Shown: positions 8,512-19,900 of the stretch, one piece after another
Numbering within the stretch: the first letter of the stretch is position 1
Layout: every line of letters starts with the position of its first letter
Origin: a virus
Length of the DNA stretch: 58,510 nucleotides
IMG/VR virus record: IMGVR_UViG_3300032087_002691
Coordinates: 1-58,510 of that record
Strand: one strand, 5' to 3'
Notes under the pieces: model-generated
Told to the model about the DNA's origin: nothing
The model's database searches: none
Seen by the model: the letters and a program-made list of their open reading frames with translations, nothing else
Position numbers and translations under genes: made by a program

Positions 8512-11500
8512 TGGCTATTGATAAGCTTATTCCGCAATATCTCAACACCGATGATGACGAAAGAATCCTCAAGGTATATGAGATGGTTGATGCACTCAAC
8601 ATCAGAGTCTCTCACGAGGATGATGGAGACGCTGGTGTAGTCAAGAACGTAGAGGGGAATACGTCTATATCTCCAAAGAATGCATCCGACGCTATTCCTG
8701 CGTCAGGGATAAACAAGGTTATCGGCGCTGTGGGCTCAGAAGCGTACAAGTGCATATACTTCTTTTTATATAACGGGAACGATGGCCACGGCATATACAA
8801 GTACACAGCGCAGGCAGACGCTGATTCAAACGACACCTATCAAAAGGTTTACGAATCGCGTAGTCTCAACTTCAATATGCAGAGCTATGTCTCTGCTGAC
8901 CTCATTGTAAACCAGCAGGGCGAACATTTGCTGTACTTCACTGATGACAGGAATGAGCCTAGAAAGATAAACGCCACTAAGGCGCTATCTGGCTCATATC
9001 CATCAGAGTTCACTGGCGGTTCAGATGATGAAAAGGAGTTGTTCCTGACGGTGTGCAAGCAACCACCATTAGAGCCACCCACCTTTGTCTTCAACAGCAA
9101 CGCCTCGATAAAGAGGAACCAGCTACACAATAAGCTGTTTCAATTTGCTTATCAGTATGTGTATGATGACGGTGAGGTTAGCGCACTATCCCCATACTCT
9201 AAGATTGCCGTAAGCCCTAACCACTTGGCTTTCAACTCGTCTCAAAGAAACCTTTATGAGACGAACAATAACGAGATTAACATTTACGTTGACTGCAACA
9301 AGGGTCCAGTAGATAAGATTCGCCTCTTCGCTAGGGAGGGTCAGAACGGATACTTTGTAAGGATTGACGAGATTCCAAACAATCGCGAGGTAGACCAAGA
9401 GATTGTTACGTTTAGAAACGACGGTATCTATAACCAGCTTGACGAGAATAGTGCGAACAAGCTCTTTGACGCTGTCCCTAGGCAGGCAGCTGCCCAGACG
9501 TTCTCAAACAACAGATTGTTTTACGGGAACTACCTGGAGGGTTTTGACAACGTAGACACAGAGTCGATTCAATACCCAGTATATAAGAATATTTTCCTGC
9601 AGCCTGAGGTAAGGTCAAACATAGGTGGTACTTACAACACAGGTTTTTTCTATGATGTCGCCGCACTCCAGTTAACTGATTTTTATACCAGGACAGCAAG
9701 CGGTATTGGTAGTTCTTTTGAAGACTTAAGGTATCTAGAGCTAGGAGAAACAATAGAACCTCTTACCTCTAAATATATCCCTACTGGAGACTTCACAAAT
9801 GTTCAGCAGACATTCTCGTCTAATGCGCCTATTGGCTTTCAAATTGACACGAGCCAGATTCCTGAGAATGGATTTGAGGTTGCTTCAACAATCCTGCTGT
9901 CATACTCGATGGATGGGGACAGTATAGGGTTTTCGAATAATACGCTTCATTCGGTTGACGCGGACACCCATGATTATGAACTAACATCTTTTGATGTAGA
10001 TATAACCCTAAGGGAGGGAGACACAGTTGTCAGCGGTAACGGTATGCCCGCTCAGATTTCAGTTCTTAATCCAGCTAAGTTTGCTAGGAAAAACAACCTG
10101 GGCAACTATAAGGCGATACATAATTTTGACAGACAAGGGTGCTTAAACAACCTTAAGATTACTGGGGGAATGGATATAAGTGCCGAGGTGGAAGTCCCTG
10201 CTGGCACAAACAAACAGGGTATTGTTGACTTAATTGTACAGGCGATTAATCTTCACGCACCCCTTTCTGTTGGGGTGCACTCTGGCGTCAAGAGTGGGGA
10301 TGATATCGCAAATGACCTTTTGAGTTATAGCGCTGGTGATTTAAGCAATCATCTCTTAGCCTTCAAAGCAGATGATAGTGCGTTGAAATCCGCTGATATC
10401 TCATCGAATTATTTCTTGGGGGTAGGTGAAGATACTGACCGACCAGACATTCTGTTTGTCGAGTGGGATGGTGTGTTTACAATGACACCATCTGCAAACT
10501 ACGTTGCAAATCAAGACCACGTATTCGTTAGTCTCAAAACATCAAGCGTAGACCTGGCTGCGGTAGGTGCCGCAACATTTGCCGTCAATCAAAATATTTT
10601 AAATATCATTACGCCAACCACGAGCAAGTTTGCACCAACGTCACATCATACCGACGGTATCGTGACTGGATATGTGTTTAGCGCTAGTGAGATTGACTGT
10701 GAGATTCACACAGCGGATTTAACCAGCAATGGTGACGGCCTCCCATTTAAAGATATCGTTGGAAGTGACGCAACATTCCTTACAACAATTAGAAACGTTA
10801 ATGTTTCTGGTAACGGAGCCATCGTATTCAACGACAGCTCAGTAAGTGCAAACAAATCGTTTAAGTCTGGTGCTACTCACGAGTTCGGCATCGTTTACTT
10901 CGACAATAGAAACAGAAACGGAGGGGTTCAAAAACTAGGTTCTGTAGAGGTCGCACCGCTTGGCAGCAGCAAGAGGAACGGTAGGAACGGTACGTGCGAG
11001 ATTGATATCCGTCTGTTGCACGAGCCCCCAGAGTGGGCTGAAAGATGGGCGCCTGTATACTCTACAAACACGACGTATGACACGTTCCTTCAGTTTACTG
11101 TAGCTGAAGCGCTGTTACCTAACCTCACACTGTTTAGAGACATTTTGTCACCAGTAGATACGGACGACGAAAACGATTCTTTGCGTAATAGCAGACTTAT
11201 AAACTCATCTATTGGTGGGGATATTCGTTCAGCCATCTTCTTGTCTATGCGGACTCTTGAGGGTAAGAACAATTCCTACAAGGAGTTTAAGGGTGGAGAG
11301 ATTGATTATCAGTATCAAGAGGGTGACATCTTGAGAATCGTTTCATATGTGAACCCTCAGGGAGAAACAATTTACCCAGACGGAAAAGAGTTTAAAATTA
11401 CAGGGTATAACTACTTCATAGACAATGACGAGAACCCTCTTCAGGTATCTACTACATCTGTAGCCACTGTTGGTGACGATGAGGGTCAGGAGAAAGATGA

Positions 11501-14000
11501 TGTATACAGGAGGACTGGTTGGTTCTTAAGTATTAAGGATAACAACACTACCAACTTTAATAGAAGCAGCGTAGAGAACGCAACAGACTTTTTCAGTCAG
11601 AAGTGTGTCATTGAGATAATGAGGCCAAAGAAAAAGATTGAAAACCCTGTATTTTATGAGATGGGGCTGTCGTATCCTATCGTGGAGGTTAGCTCAAGAA
11701 GAACTCACGGAGGAGACAGGTCCAATAGCACTATCACGGGGCTGGAGTGTAAGGTTCTAAACGCCAACTACTTTGAGTCTGATACAAGATTCTACGTTGG
11801 AGATAAGGTCGTATTTGACCACTCTGTTGCTCAAGCAGATATCAACCAGAACAATTTTGTTTTCGTTGCTGGGGTCGCGCCGACAGGAACATCATACAGA
11901 TATTTCGTCGATTCAAGTAATCCGTTCGCGCCTGCGTCATTTAACCTCACGTATGATAGCTGCTACATTACATCTAGCTATTTGACGGCAAACGGAACAT
12001 TCCCTGGTGTTGTCACAATCAACGAGGGCGATGTATACATGAGGCAGAGGGAGATGCTTGTAAATGCGAAAACTCCATTTGCTCCAATAGCTGCAGGTAT
12101 AAACGACAGGGTGTATAGCCCAGACCAGCCGAGGAAGCAAGACTACACTACGTTTATTGTCGAGGATGACAGGGCTAGTGACTTCTTTGAAAGTGATGCT
12201 AAGTCCTTTGGTCGCGCTCATATTGAGACGCCAGACCAAGAGCGTATAAAGAGAATATCCTCCATTACGTACAGCGACCCATTTGCGTTTGATTCATCGC
12301 AACTAAACCTGTCGTCATTTAATCCGAATCTGTTCCCGTACTACGACATGCCATCGAAGCACGGTGAGGTTACGTCGCTGATTGACGGTAACGAGTCAAT
12401 CACGGTTCTTCAGGAGAGCAAGGTGTCTATCCTGCCTATCGGAAGGAACGTCGTCGAGATGAATGGCGAGAGCAACATGGTTGCGTCTACAAACGTGATA
12501 GGCACCCCAACATTTATGGCGGGGTCTTATGGGCCAGGTAACTCCCCAGAGGGTGTTGTTGAGCGGTTTGGGCAGGTGTACTTCTCTGACGTCAGAAGTG
12601 GTGTTGTGTGTAGGATTGACGGCAAGGGTATCACGCCTATCAGCTCAGAAAAGATGGAGTCATACTTCGAAGGCTTGTTTGGTGATGTCAACAATGCTGT
12701 CGCCAGACCTCGCGTCCCAAGTGGCTTTGACCCAGAGAACGGAGAGTACGTTGTCACAACAGAGGCAATAAGTCTGAACAAGATTGTTATTGATGGCGAT
12801 ACCATAGGGTATGGTCACTCGCCTATTGCGGGCACAGTCAACCCAGACCTTCAGGTATCCCCTAAGTTTGAGGACAGCTTGATTCTAACTTGGGGTACAG
12901 ACCCGTTGGATTGGGACGAGAGCGCTTGGGAGTCGGACGCCTGTACACCAGAGTGGGATGATTTGCATTCAGGCACCATCTATCTTGATAGACTTACAGA
13001 GACCAATGGGGTGTATGTAGACCCTTTGTATATAGGTGAAACACAGAATCTAAGAGTGGACACTATTGTTGAGGGTCAGCTGTACCGTGGTAGTGCATTG
13101 CTTTCACTCAAGGACTACACCGTTGATTTCTGTACAACGCTCATGGATATCGTTAACGGCGGTACCGATACATTGACGATAACTAGCATTACCGACCCAG
13201 AGCAGGCTACCGTGGCTTGGGGACCAAGCGTACAGAAGTGGCTTACGTTCTACTCATTCTATCCAGAGATGTACGCCAACGTTCAGAACAGATTCTTCTC
13301 GTTCAAGAACGGTCAAATGTATTATCACAACAAGAATGCTACACGCAACAACTTCTATGGTACTCAGTACACATCTAAGATAGACCTCATCTCTAAGGCA
13401 AACCCAAGTAGCATTAAGCTCTACAAGGCAATGAGTCTAGAGGGTAACGCTAACTGGGAGACGACGTTATCTAACGAGACACAACAAACTGCTGTTATAC
13501 AAAAGACTCACTGGAATGAAAAGGAAGGTTTGCGTTACGCAAACATACCTAGGGTTATTGATGAAGACCCAGGCGCGTCTACCGTTATATCATCTTCGGC
13601 TTACTCCGTAGTGGGTGAAGTTGCTTCTGTTGATTCTGGCTCTATAACATTTGTTAATGATATTAATAAGTCGCCTGTTATGACGGGTCCTTCATCTCTT
13701 ATGTATGTGTGCCGAGATGGAGAGTCCGTTTGGACGGTTATAGCGGCCCTAAAACTCACGGGCGTGTCATCAAAAAATAAAGCTATAACGAACATTGACC
13801 CTAGTACACTAAGTATTGGGGCTGGTGACATCTTGGCAAATGCTTGTATAACAGGTGTTAGTGGAGACACTCTTAGAGGCTACTACACGAAGCTCTCTAT
13901 GGAAAACGACGACACTACTGCGAAGGAATTGTTTGCTGTTAATGTAGTGTACGAACCATCACTCCTCCACAACGACGGAGGCCAACCTAATAATCAGTAA
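8511..14000 (+). CDS. Giant tail stabilisation / nozzle-like protein
   Basis: 1829 aa. The N-terminus has NTDDDERILKVYEMVDALN (residues about 12-30), followed by a propeller-like beta series of 'YLYFTDDRNEPRKIN' type repeats. I recognise this as the 'phage stabilisation protein' opening of crAss-like and allied podoviruses. The central and C-terminal parts are beta-rich with many Asp/Asn turns, fitting a large tubular tail component at the distal end of a short tail. It follows the two ring proteins without a gap, as in crAss-like neck-tail clusters. No enzymatic motif is evident. Confidence 0.6.
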   Translation: MAIDKLIPQYLNTDDDERILKVYEMVDALNIRVSHEDDGDAGVVKNVEGNTSISPKNASDAIPASGINKVIGAVGSEAYKCIYFFLYNGNDGHGIYKYTAQADADSNDTYQKVYESRSLNFNMQSYVSADLIVNQQGEHLLYFTDDRNEPRKINATKALSGSYPSEFTGGSDDEKELFLTVCKQPPLEPPTFVFNSNASIKRNQLHNKLFQFAYQYVYDDGEVSALSPYSKIAVSPNHLAFNSSQRNLYETNNNEINIYVDCNKGPVDKIRLFAREGQNGYFVRIDEIPNNREVDQEIVTFRNDGIYNQLDENSANKLFDAVPRQAAAQTFSNNRLFYGNYLEGFDNVDTESIQYPVYKNIFLQPEVRSNIGGTYNTGFFYDVAALQLTDFYTRTASGIGSSFEDLRYLELGETIEPLTSKYIPTGDFTNVQQTFSSNAPIGFQIDTSQIPENGFEVASTILLSYSMDGDSIGFSNNTLHSVDADTHDYELTSFDVDITLREGDTVVSGNGMPAQISVLNPAKFARKNNLGNYKAIHNFDRQGCLNNLKITGGMDISAEVEVPAGTNKQGIVDLIVQAINLHAPLSVGVHSGVKSGDDIANDLLSYSAGDLSNHLLAFKADDSALKSADISSNYFLGVGEDTDRPDILFVEWDGVFTMTPSANYVANQDHVFVSLKTSSVDLAAVGAATFAVNQNILNIITPTTSKFAPTSHHTDGIVTGYVFSASEIDCEIHTADLTSNGDGLPFKDIVGSDATFLTTIRNVNVSGNGAIVFNDSSVSANKSFKSGATHEFGIVYFDNRNRNGGVQKLGSVEVAPLGSSKRNGRNGTCEIDIRLLHEPPEWAERWAPVYSTNTTYDTFLQFTVAEALLPNLTLFRDILSPVDTDDENDSLRNSRLINSSIGGDIRSAIFLSMRTLEGKNNSYKEFKGGEIDYQYQEGDILRIVSYVNPQGETIYPDGKEFKITGYNYFIDNDENPLQVSTTSVATVGDDEGQEKDDVYRRTGWFLSIKDNNTTNFNRSSVENATDFFSQKCVIEIMRPKKKIENPVFYEMGLSYPIVEVSSRRTHGGDRSNSTITGLECKVLNANYFESDTRFYVGDKVVFDHSVAQADINQNNFVFVAGVAPTGTSYRYFVDSSNPFAPASFNLTYDSCYITSSYLTANGTFPGVVTINEGDVYMRQREMLVNAKTPFAPIAAGINDRVYSPDQPRKQDYTTFIVEDDRASDFFESDAKSFGRAHIETPDQERIKRISSITYSDPFAFDSSQLNLSSFNPNLFPYYDMPSKHGEVTSLIDGNESITVLQESKVSILPIGRNVVEMNGESNMVASTNVIGTPTFMAGSYGPGNSPEGVVERFGQVYFSDVRSGVVCRIDGKGITPISSEKMESYFEGLFGDVNNAVARPRVPSGFDPENGEYVVTTEAISLNKIVIDGDTIGYGHSPIAGTVNPDLQVSPKFEDSLILTWGTDPLDWDESAWESDACTPEWDDLHSGTIYLDRLTETNGVYVDPLYIGETQNLRVDTIVEGQLYRGSALLSLKDYTVDFCTTLMDIVNGGTDTLTITSITDPEQATVAWGPSVQKWLTFYSFYPEMYANVQNRFFSFKNGQMYYHNKNATRNNFYGTQYTSKIDLISKANPSSIKLYKAMSLEGNANWETTLSNETQQTAVIQKTHWNEKEGLRYANIPRVIDEDPGASTVISSSAYSVVGEVASVDSGSITFVNDINKSPVMTGPSSLMYVCRDGESVWTVIAALKLTGVSSKNKAITNIDPSTLSIGAGDILANACITGVSGDTLRGYYTKLSMENDDTTAKELFAVNVVYEPSLLHNDGGQPNNQ

Positions 14001-14009
14001 ATTAGCAGC

Positions 14010-15191
14010 ATGTTTGACGAATACGGCAATCCAATATATCAACCAGGGATTGAATACAAGACAGAATTACCACCAGAACTTGGTAATTTTACGCTGGGTG
14101 CAATACCTTCTCCACAGCCCTTGCCCCCGCAGCTGGCCTTTCATCCAGGGGGTCGAGTTGCAGATGAGGTTGCTAATCCTGCTATGGATAAAGCTTTTTT
14201 CAATAGAGGATTGATGGGCGGTATTCAGGAAGTCTTTCAAACTTCCCCAGCAATGGCGCCTGAAGACATGGCGTCTATGCAGGTCACGAACCAATACCTA
14301 AGACCAGACCCATTTATTGACCAAGGCGGGGGTATGAAGCTACAGGGCGCTGGCATGATGACTAGTGGTGCTCTCGGTGTAGCGGGAGGTATAACGGATA
14401 TCATCCAAGGGACTAGGAACTTGCGTGATGCCAGAGCAGACCAAGCTTCCTCGCAAGCAGAGATTGATAAGCTTAAGGCGTCCCAGCCGTCGCTGTCTAC
14501 TCCAGCTGAATATTATGAGGCTGTAAAGAACGCATACGACTCCAGACTCATGCAGATGAGAACGGAGGACATCAACAGAAACCTGGCTAACACCACAGCC
14601 GCAGCGGCGTCGTTCGGCTCTAGAGGTCTAGGTGCTTTGGCTGGCGCTACACAGGCGGCAAATAGAGCTCAAAGACAAGAGGTGCTGACACAGCAACAGT
14701 TGCAGACTCAGAACCTGCAGCAGCTCGCTCAGGCACAGCAGAACACTATCGACAGAAAAGAAGCTCGTAACGTAAGAGAGACACAATATGCTCAGTCACA
14801 GCTGGAGGCTGCAAAGCAAGCGGCCATGATGGCTCAACAGCAGCGTATGTCTGGTATCGCAAGCACGGTGGGCGGAGTAGCACAAGCAGGTATGGGCTTC
14901 GGCGCACTGCGCACAGGAAATCAGCTGCTTGATATGGGGGCCAACATCGCTGGCCAATCGTTTAAAAAAGGTGGTAAGGTTCAGAAGACGCCAGGTAAGT
15001 TCTCTCATAAGGAGAACGAGATGGCTGTTGTAACCGAGGACGGAGAAGATACTGGCATCAGAGTTACTGGTGGTGAGTACGTGCTTAACCCAAAACAAGC
15101 AAGGGCTATTAAGATGTTGGTTGAGTCAGGAGACGCGAAAGCGCTTATGAAGTATATGGATAACCTTCTTGACGAACCTCAATTCGCATAA
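14010..15191 (+). CDS. Internal virion protein with coiled coil and GGEYVLNPKQA motif
   Basis: 393 aa. A Pro/Gly-rich N-terminus precedes an amphipathic hydrophobic segment around residues 112-135 (GAGMMTSGALGVAGGITDII). A long Gln/Ala-rich coiled coil follows (about residues 215-280). The C-terminal module is KKGGKVQKTPGKFSHKENEM, then TGGEYVLNPKQA (about residues 350-361), seen in many phage tail or ejection proteins. Together with the next two genes it looks like a set of cargo proteins ejected into the host, as in T7-like internal virion proteins. That comparison is by architecture only. Confidence 0.5.
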   Translation: MFDEYGNPIYQPGIEYKTELPPELGNFTLGAIPSPQPLPPQLAFHPGGRVADEVANPAMDKAFFNRGLMGGIQEVFQTSPAMAPEDMASMQVTNQYLRPDPFIDQGGGMKLQGAGMMTSGALGVAGGITDIIQGTRNLRDARADQASSQAEIDKLKASQPSLSTPAEYYEAVKNAYDSRLMQMRTEDINRNLANTTAAAASFGSRGLGALAGATQAANRAQRQEVLTQQQLQTQNLQQLAQAQQNTIDRKEARNVRETQYAQSQLEAAKQAAMMAQQQRMSGIASTVGGVAQAGMGFGALRTGNQLLDMGANIAGQSFKKGGKVQKTPGKFSHKENEMAVVTEDGEDTGIRVTGGEYVLNPKQARAIKMLVESGDAKALMKYMDNLLDEPQFA

Positions 15192-15193
15192 CC

Positions 15194-16945
15194 ATGGAAT
15201 ACAAGTTTGCATCTGACTACGCTAGAGAGGTCAGCGAAAAAATTCAAGGCGATATCGACAGAATCCTAGCCCAGAGAAGGGAGGCTTCTAATGCAGCCAA
15301 AGAGGAGGCTAGATATCAGGAGCAGAGAGAAAAGATGGACGACCAGCTTTACGGGTACACTAAGACATCTATGGAGGTGGCTCCGTCTGGTCTTGAGGGT
15401 CATTACGTCGATGGCGTTCAATACGCTCTTGATGAGGTGCAGAAAGCTTCAACTCAGCACAAGCTTAACCCAACTGAGGCTAATCGCTTAAAGATGAATC
15501 AGGCTAGGCAGCAGTACGAGAATATCAAGAATGTTGCCACAGCTAAGGGGGCTCAGAACTACCAGACAATGGTTTCTATTCGTAACGGCTCGATTAAGAA
15601 CCTAGCTAGTCGTGACGGTATGTCTGGTAAAGACTACGCAGAAAAACAGTATAGCGAGTACACCCAAGCTCCTTCATGGCAACTCTCAGAGGACGGTAAG
15701 CTTATGATTATGCAAGAGGATGGTGGTCTAGTAGACTGGAATACAACTAGATACGCTGACTTAAACGATGTTTTCGTGCCTCAGATAAAGGCGGAGGAGA
15801 GTGAGTTTATGTCTGACAAGATGGCTGAAGCGCTGTTTAAGAATAGGTATCAACCGAAAGAGAGTGATTATACCCTTAAGGATTCTGCCACTCAACTTCC
15901 AATAGGTATTCTCGACAAGGACAAACTATACGCCGACCTTACTGTCGCCATCAAAAGAGAAGGTATTTCGAATCCGCAGATGTGGACTGCGGCCTCCCTA
16001 GAACAGAGTAAAAGAGAAAATCCTGGTAGGGGTGATATGACCCCTAAAGACCAAACCGACGCCCTGGTCGCGTTCAATACTGATTTTCAGCAAGATTATT
16101 TCAGGCTAGAAGACGACAGTTTTGTTGGGATTACGGAAGGCGCGTTCAACTCCGAAGGTGAGTGGGTGTTTGAGGTAAATGATGATTTTGTCAAGCAATC
16201 AAATAAACCTGAAAAGGAGGGTATCATGGCGTGGAGGACAGCGTATAAAAATTACGTTGAGGACATTGCGCAAGGCGTGGAGGACCGCATAACTCCTACG
16301 AACCAGCTGTCAACAATTATGCAAATACAAGAACGGGAGGAACGCAACGCAACGGCTGCTGCTATAAAGAATCAGCAAGCTCAACTTAAGGCTCAAGAGG
16401 ATACACAAGCACTGCTAGATGAAACCTATGGCGTTCGAAAGTTTGACGACAATGGCACAGATATGTATTCTGTAGATATGCCAGTAGGCGCGTTGAGCAT
16501 AACCGTCCCTCAGACCGACGCTGATGATAACGCATACTCTTATAGAGATACTAACATCGTGTCCGACAATATTGCTGGTTTGAGTAATGTTGCTGTTCAA
16601 AACATTATTTATGGTGACTATAACGGAATGCCATACCCGCTCGCCATTGTGCTTAATTCACAGAAGGGGGTTAGCGGCAGTAAATACAACCAAACCAAAT
16701 CATCTACTAAAGAGTATACTATTGAAAGCACTGATGATGCGTTTGCAGGTATATGGCAATCTATAAAGAACAAGCAGAACGTGTATAAACATTTGGACGC
16801 TGTACCTGTAAAAATTTATGCGTTAGAAAAAGGCATCATAGATGAAAATGAGTTTGGTTCTGGTGGATTTGATTATGACAAAGCCGTAGAGGCATCTAGA
16901 CAGATGAATGCGTATGGAGCACTGCCCCCGTACCTGAGACAATAA
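15194..16945 (+). CDS. Putative internal virion protein
   Basis: 583 aa. The first 130 residues are charged, helical and coiled-coil. The middle carries no motif I recognise. Residues about 395-435 form another Gln/Ala/Glu helix. It begins 2 nt after the previous stop and lies directly before the 3880-aa polyvalent protein. The position between two likely ejection proteins suggests a virion cargo protein; no homologue is recognised with certainty. Confidence 0.4.
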   Translation: MEYKFASDYAREVSEKIQGDIDRILAQRREASNAAKEEARYQEQREKMDDQLYGYTKTSMEVAPSGLEGHYVDGVQYALDEVQKASTQHKLNPTEANRLKMNQARQQYENIKNVATAKGAQNYQTMVSIRNGSIKNLASRDGMSGKDYAEKQYSEYTQAPSWQLSEDGKLMIMQEDGGLVDWNTTRYADLNDVFVPQIKAEESEFMSDKMAEALFKNRYQPKESDYTLKDSATQLPIGILDKDKLYADLTVAIKREGISNPQMWTAASLEQSKRENPGRGDMTPKDQTDALVAFNTDFQQDYFRLEDDSFVGITEGAFNSEGEWVFEVNDDFVKQSNKPEKEGIMAWRTAYKNYVEDIAQGVEDRITPTNQLSTIMQIQEREERNATAAAIKNQQAQLKAQEDTQALLDETYGVRKFDDNGTDMYSVDMPVGALSITVPQTDADDNAYSYRDTNIVSDNIAGLSNVAVQNIIYGDYNGMPYPLAIVLNSQKGVSGSKYNQTKSSTKEYTIESTDDAFAGIWQSIKNKQNVYKHLDAVPVKIYALEKGIIDENEFGSGGFDYDKAVEASRQMNAYGALPPYLRQ

Positions 16946-16964
16946 ATCGTTGAGTAGCTATTCA

Positions 16965-16972
16965 TATCTTTG
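16965..16972 (+). promoter_or_regulatory. Bacteroidota -7 box TATCTTTG
   Basis: Fits TAnnTTTG and lies 5 nt before the ATG at 16978, so the message would be nearly leaderless. The TTG at 16950-16952 is too close for a normal -33 box. Confidence 0.45.
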
Positions 16973-16977
16973 TTTCT

Positions 16978-19900
16978 ATGGAAACAAAAGAGCAGTTCCT
17001 TGAACGCTACAATGCAGCTGTCGCGGCTGGCGCCACACAAGCTGAGCTTCAAGCAATGATTGATGAGTTTGAAGCCTCAGAAGCGGGGCAGAAAGCTAGG
17101 GAAGAATACGAATACCTCAACCCTCCTAAGGAGAAAGTCGATGAGTATTTAGAATTTTTAAATTCTGACCTTCAAGACGAGGAGTATGTGAATAATTATC
17201 TTACTCCCAGTGTCCCTATTCACAGGGGCTGGATGGACATGCAGACTGGGGATTTGAAACAGGACCGTGATTTAGATATGAGCCCTGCGTTTGTTGCATT
17301 ACAGGCATATAACTATACATCTAAAGAAGCAGATGTATGGCATACTAGTGGGGGTAACATAGCGGACAAAGAATTTGGCTCTGAGATGGAAGATTGGTAC
17401 GGTAAGCAGTTTGTTGAGCAAAACCGTACATACAACAAAGGAGCCTTAGACTATAAGTACGACAATAACCTTTCGGCCTCAGAAAATAAATACTTAGAGG
17501 AAAGGCATTATCAGAAGCTGCGTTATACCGCTGCTATGTCTCCATTAGGTTGGGCTGACGTGGCCAAGGATTTAACCGATGATAAGAAAGAGGAGTTGAC
17601 GTCGCAAATTGTTACAAATCTTATAGAAATTGACAAGGCTTACAATGAGCGGCTAAAAAATCCAGATGAGTATGATGACTACATGCTCACTCCAGAGGAA
17701 CGTTCAGAATTCTTAGACAAGCAATTAGATTATTTTTCGATGCTTGGAGTTACTCTTAATGATGAGGCTTATGATGATTTTCAAAAGGAGTATAAGAGAC
17801 TTAACGATTATCGTAAAAAAGAACTGCTGGATAAATTCTCACTCAGCGAGCTATCAAACAAGATTGAAGAGAGGCACCTAGCTAAAAAAAGAGTTAATAT
17901 TGACAGCTGGGATTCTGAGTATGTAGAGCTCTATGGGCTTCAAAAATATAAGTTGAGCAACATGGTGCCTGAGGCCGTGCCCAGCACTACACTACCCTTT
18001 TTATTTTCTCCTTCCAAAAAATCATCCGTTCCGACTCAGGAAAATAGAATTGTATTTAGCCCAAATAAAGAGTATGATTTTGGTGATAAGACGATTAGCG
18101 GGGAAGAGGCTATGCTTCTTCAAGAAGTAGGAATAGCTCAACAAGAGGGGCTGGAAAGATTTGTACGCGCTCATTTCAGCCAAACGTACTACTACAAAGC
18201 ACTGCATCTTATTGGCGGGTTGCCATCACAGGGAAACAACGACCCTGCATCTTGGTTTAAACCCGACTCCAAGTTGGACGCTAATAGGCAGGATTTAATT
18301 GACGTAATAACAGAAAAGATTAATTCTGATTCCCCTTCGGAACAGCATGAGGGTTGGTTTATGCTTTTTTTAGGGAGCGGCGGTGAGCATAAAAACCCTG
18401 AGTTTACGGGCTTCTCTGCTGAAACAGATGAAGAAAGAATTATTCATTTGCTTAACGCATTTAGCAACTCCAACGACACACAATTATTCAAAGCCTTTCG
18501 TAATGGGTTTGACGGAGGTGAGGGTTTTACCTATGAGCCAGAAGGAATAATGGCGATAGACAGGGGGGTTTCAGTGCCTGAAGCTATGGCGCAGTCGCTA
18601 TTTCCTGACGAAATGTTTCACTTTGGATTTGAGGCATACGTCGGCGGCGTGGGTTCATTGTTTTCTGGTAAAGATTTGCATGATAAAGCAGGGCAGCTAA
18701 CAGTCTTTGCAAACCAATTAGAAAATGTATATCCAGACATCCGAGAAAAAGGCATATCGGCTATACCCGACTGGAGCTATAAAATTACGAAATCTGGAAG
18801 GACTGATAGGGAGCATTTTCAAGAAACTATGACTAGGATAAGGTGGGAGGGTATAAGCGGTTTGGAGGATATGGCTGTGGAGAATATAAAGACTAGAGCA
18901 TATGCGTATGCGTCTGAATACATGGGGCCTAAACTTAGGCGTACACTGGGCAAAGATTACAGTCAATCCAAGCTTAGGGAATTTGAACAAAAACTATATC
19001 GAGAATATGATACCCCAGCAGACTTGACTGGAGATGGGTATTATAATGAAAACAAAGAGGGTTGGGATGGATTTACAGAAGCTTTTGGCGGGGAGTTTGG
19101 GCGAGCATGGCGACAGTCATGGGACGGTATGGCAACACTGACTGAAAATACTCTTGTCCTAGCGGATATTATGCCAGAATACAGGGCAAAGTCAAATCAA
19201 AGGGCACGGCAAAGAGGCATAGACGCCATAACAAAAGAGCTTCGTGTATCTACTAGGTCGCTTAGCGATAAGTTTAACTCTGGCGACTTTACTGGATGGA
19301 TTACAGATGTAGGCACACAAACGGGTGGGTCGATTCCAATGATGGGTGCGGCGCTGGTTACTGGGTTTGTAACAAGAGGGAACTCAAAAGCCGTTGCTGT
19401 AGTCACTTCCGCCATGGGTGCCGCTAGTGTTTATTCTCAAAACAAAGACACTGAATGGTTTAAAAACTTATCTGGCGCAGAGGCAACGGGATTTGTACTT
19501 AGTAGTGGTATAGCAGAAGGTTTGCCAGCGTTGGTGGGAGCAAAGATTTTTTCTGGCCAGGGCTTTCTTGCAAAAAGGCTTGCCAGTACGCCGATGGGAA
19601 AGGCGGTTATGTCGGGTAGCGGGAAACAGGGTTTCTTGGGCTGGACCAGGGGCCTGATTATTGGAGCTGGGCTAGGCGCTACTGAAGAGGCTTTGACAGA
19701 GGGCGTTACCGCTGGGTGGCAGTACACGGCAGAAAGATGGGCGAAAAATCAAGCAGGGGAATACGCTACTTGGAACTATGATGACTGGTGGGCAGCCGTT
19801 AAAGAAGGAGCTCTTGCTGGTCTTGGCATGGGTGGTGTTTTTTCTGGAACTGGTACTCTTGTTCGAACTGTTTCAACTAAAAGTCTTGGTTCATTAAGAA